Source: Marinomonas rhodophyticola (lineage in GTDB: Bacteria > Pseudomonadota > Gammaproteobacteria > Pseudomonadales > Marinomonadaceae). Taken from it: a stretch of DNA of 64,000 bases. Position 1 is the first letter of the stretch. Every line of letters begins with the position of its first letter. The notes under the pieces are model-generated. The model did not search any database and had not been told where the DNA came from. It saw only the letters and a list, made by a program, of their open reading frames with translations. This document shows, one piece after another, positions 63,567 through 64,000 of the stretch. The DNA lies in assembly GCF_026113935.1 (NCBI RefSeq), contig NZ_JAPEUL010000007.1:744001-808000 (forward strand). Reading direction: 5' to 3'. The position numbers and the translations under genes are program-made.

Positions 63567-63571
63567 GGAAA

Positions 63572-63832
63572 TTAGGCTTTTTCTGCCGCCAGTCTGGAGG
63601 CTTTGATGTAGCCTTGCAGCGTATCTTTTAATTGCAGGCGTTGTTTTTTGAGTTTTTCTTCTTCCAGGGTGGTTGAAGGGATAATTTCTTGTTCCATTTT
63701 TTCCACTTCTTTTGTTAAGTGGTGGTATTCGTCATAGAGTTTTTTAAAGTGTGCATCGTCCATTTTAAGCTGGTGGATGTCGTCTTTGAATTCAGGAAAT
63801 TCGTTCACTAAACTATGGTCTTCAATTGGCAT
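63572..63832 (-). CDS. YdcH-like small coiled-coil protein (DUF465)
   Basis: 86 residues, mainly helical with a heptad-like pattern: FKKLYDEYHHLTKEVEKMEQ then LEEEKLKKQRLQLKDTLQGY. This length and layout are typical of the DUF465/YdcH family. Function of the family is unknown. The remaining 168 bases to the window end hold no evident feature. Confidence 0.85.
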   Translation of the reverse strand: MPIEDHSLVNEFPEFKDDIHQLKMDDAHFKKLYDEYHHLTKEVEKMEQEIIPSTTLEEEKLKKQRLQLKDTLQGYIKASRLAAEKA

Positions 63833-64000
63833 AATTGCCTCCTATATTGATTCTATCTTGATTAAGATTAACCTAGTTGTGCTGATTTTCTCTTGATGCT
63901 AGTCAGGCTTTGTTCACTCTATAAAAATTTAACCTGCTATTTTTGCATCCGTTTCGGCATCTGTTTTTTTCATGCCTCATCTACTGTTATGGCCTGTTTA

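Overview
The window looks like a chromosome segment of a marine gammaproteobacterium, possibly Marinomonas-like or another Oceanospirillales. That placement is inferred from the TrhP, YfhL and TrxC orthologues, the chemosensory genes and the moderate-to-low GC; no rRNA or tRNA was seen that would fix it. Roughly the first two thirds (1-41.6 kb) is accessory in character. The last third (41.9-64 kb) holds more ordinary chromosomal genes.

Layout. At 526-8354 (+) lies a single-module fatty-acyl-AMP ligase/polyketide synthase followed by an AspH/LpxO-type hydroxylase, ending at a hairpin shared with the convergent block. At 8455-30204 (-) lies a tightly packed 22-kb run of about twelve genes for very large, beta-rich proteins with no visible signal peptide. 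It includes a DUF6603-like protein of about 1,460 residues, a neighbour of about 1,700 residues, two lipase-class-3-like proteins with altered nucleophile elbows, and two glycine-rich proteins. At 30.5-32.8 kb are two divergent 2-oxoglutarate/Fe(II)-oxygenase-like genes. At 32.9-41.6 kb (-) is an apparent operon: an FHA/winged-helix protein, a Ser/Thr kinase-cyclase-AAA-TPR protein, an unknown protein, a 67-residue peptide, and a YcaO-TfuA fusion of the kind that thioamidates peptide backbones.

From 41.9 kb: nnr (NAD(P)H-hydrate repair) is split by a complete IS4-family element with a 12-bp target duplication; a LysR gene lacks its DNA-binding end; a full chemosensory operon (REC protein, CheY, STAS, CheA, MCP, CheW, CheR, CheB, CheD) runs on the minus strand; then an XRE-cupin regulator with azlCD, a GFA-family protein, trxC, yfhL-trhP, a Fur-box-controlled TonB siderophore receptor and a YdcH-like protein.

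An important caution: about thirty genes or gene parts are broken by single-base slips, most at runs of 3-8 identical bases. The breaks affect housekeeping and accessory genes alike, and each is repaired by one base. I read these mainly as uncorrected sequencing indels. I therefore give merged gene spans and describe each break. The clear exceptions are nnr (IS insertion) and the LysR remnant.

The most interesting part is the 8.4-41.6 kb stretch. The giant-protein cluster, its paralogous domains and its pseudoenzyme-like lipases, beside a kinase/FHA signalling pair and a TfuA-YcaO gene, do not match a system I can name.
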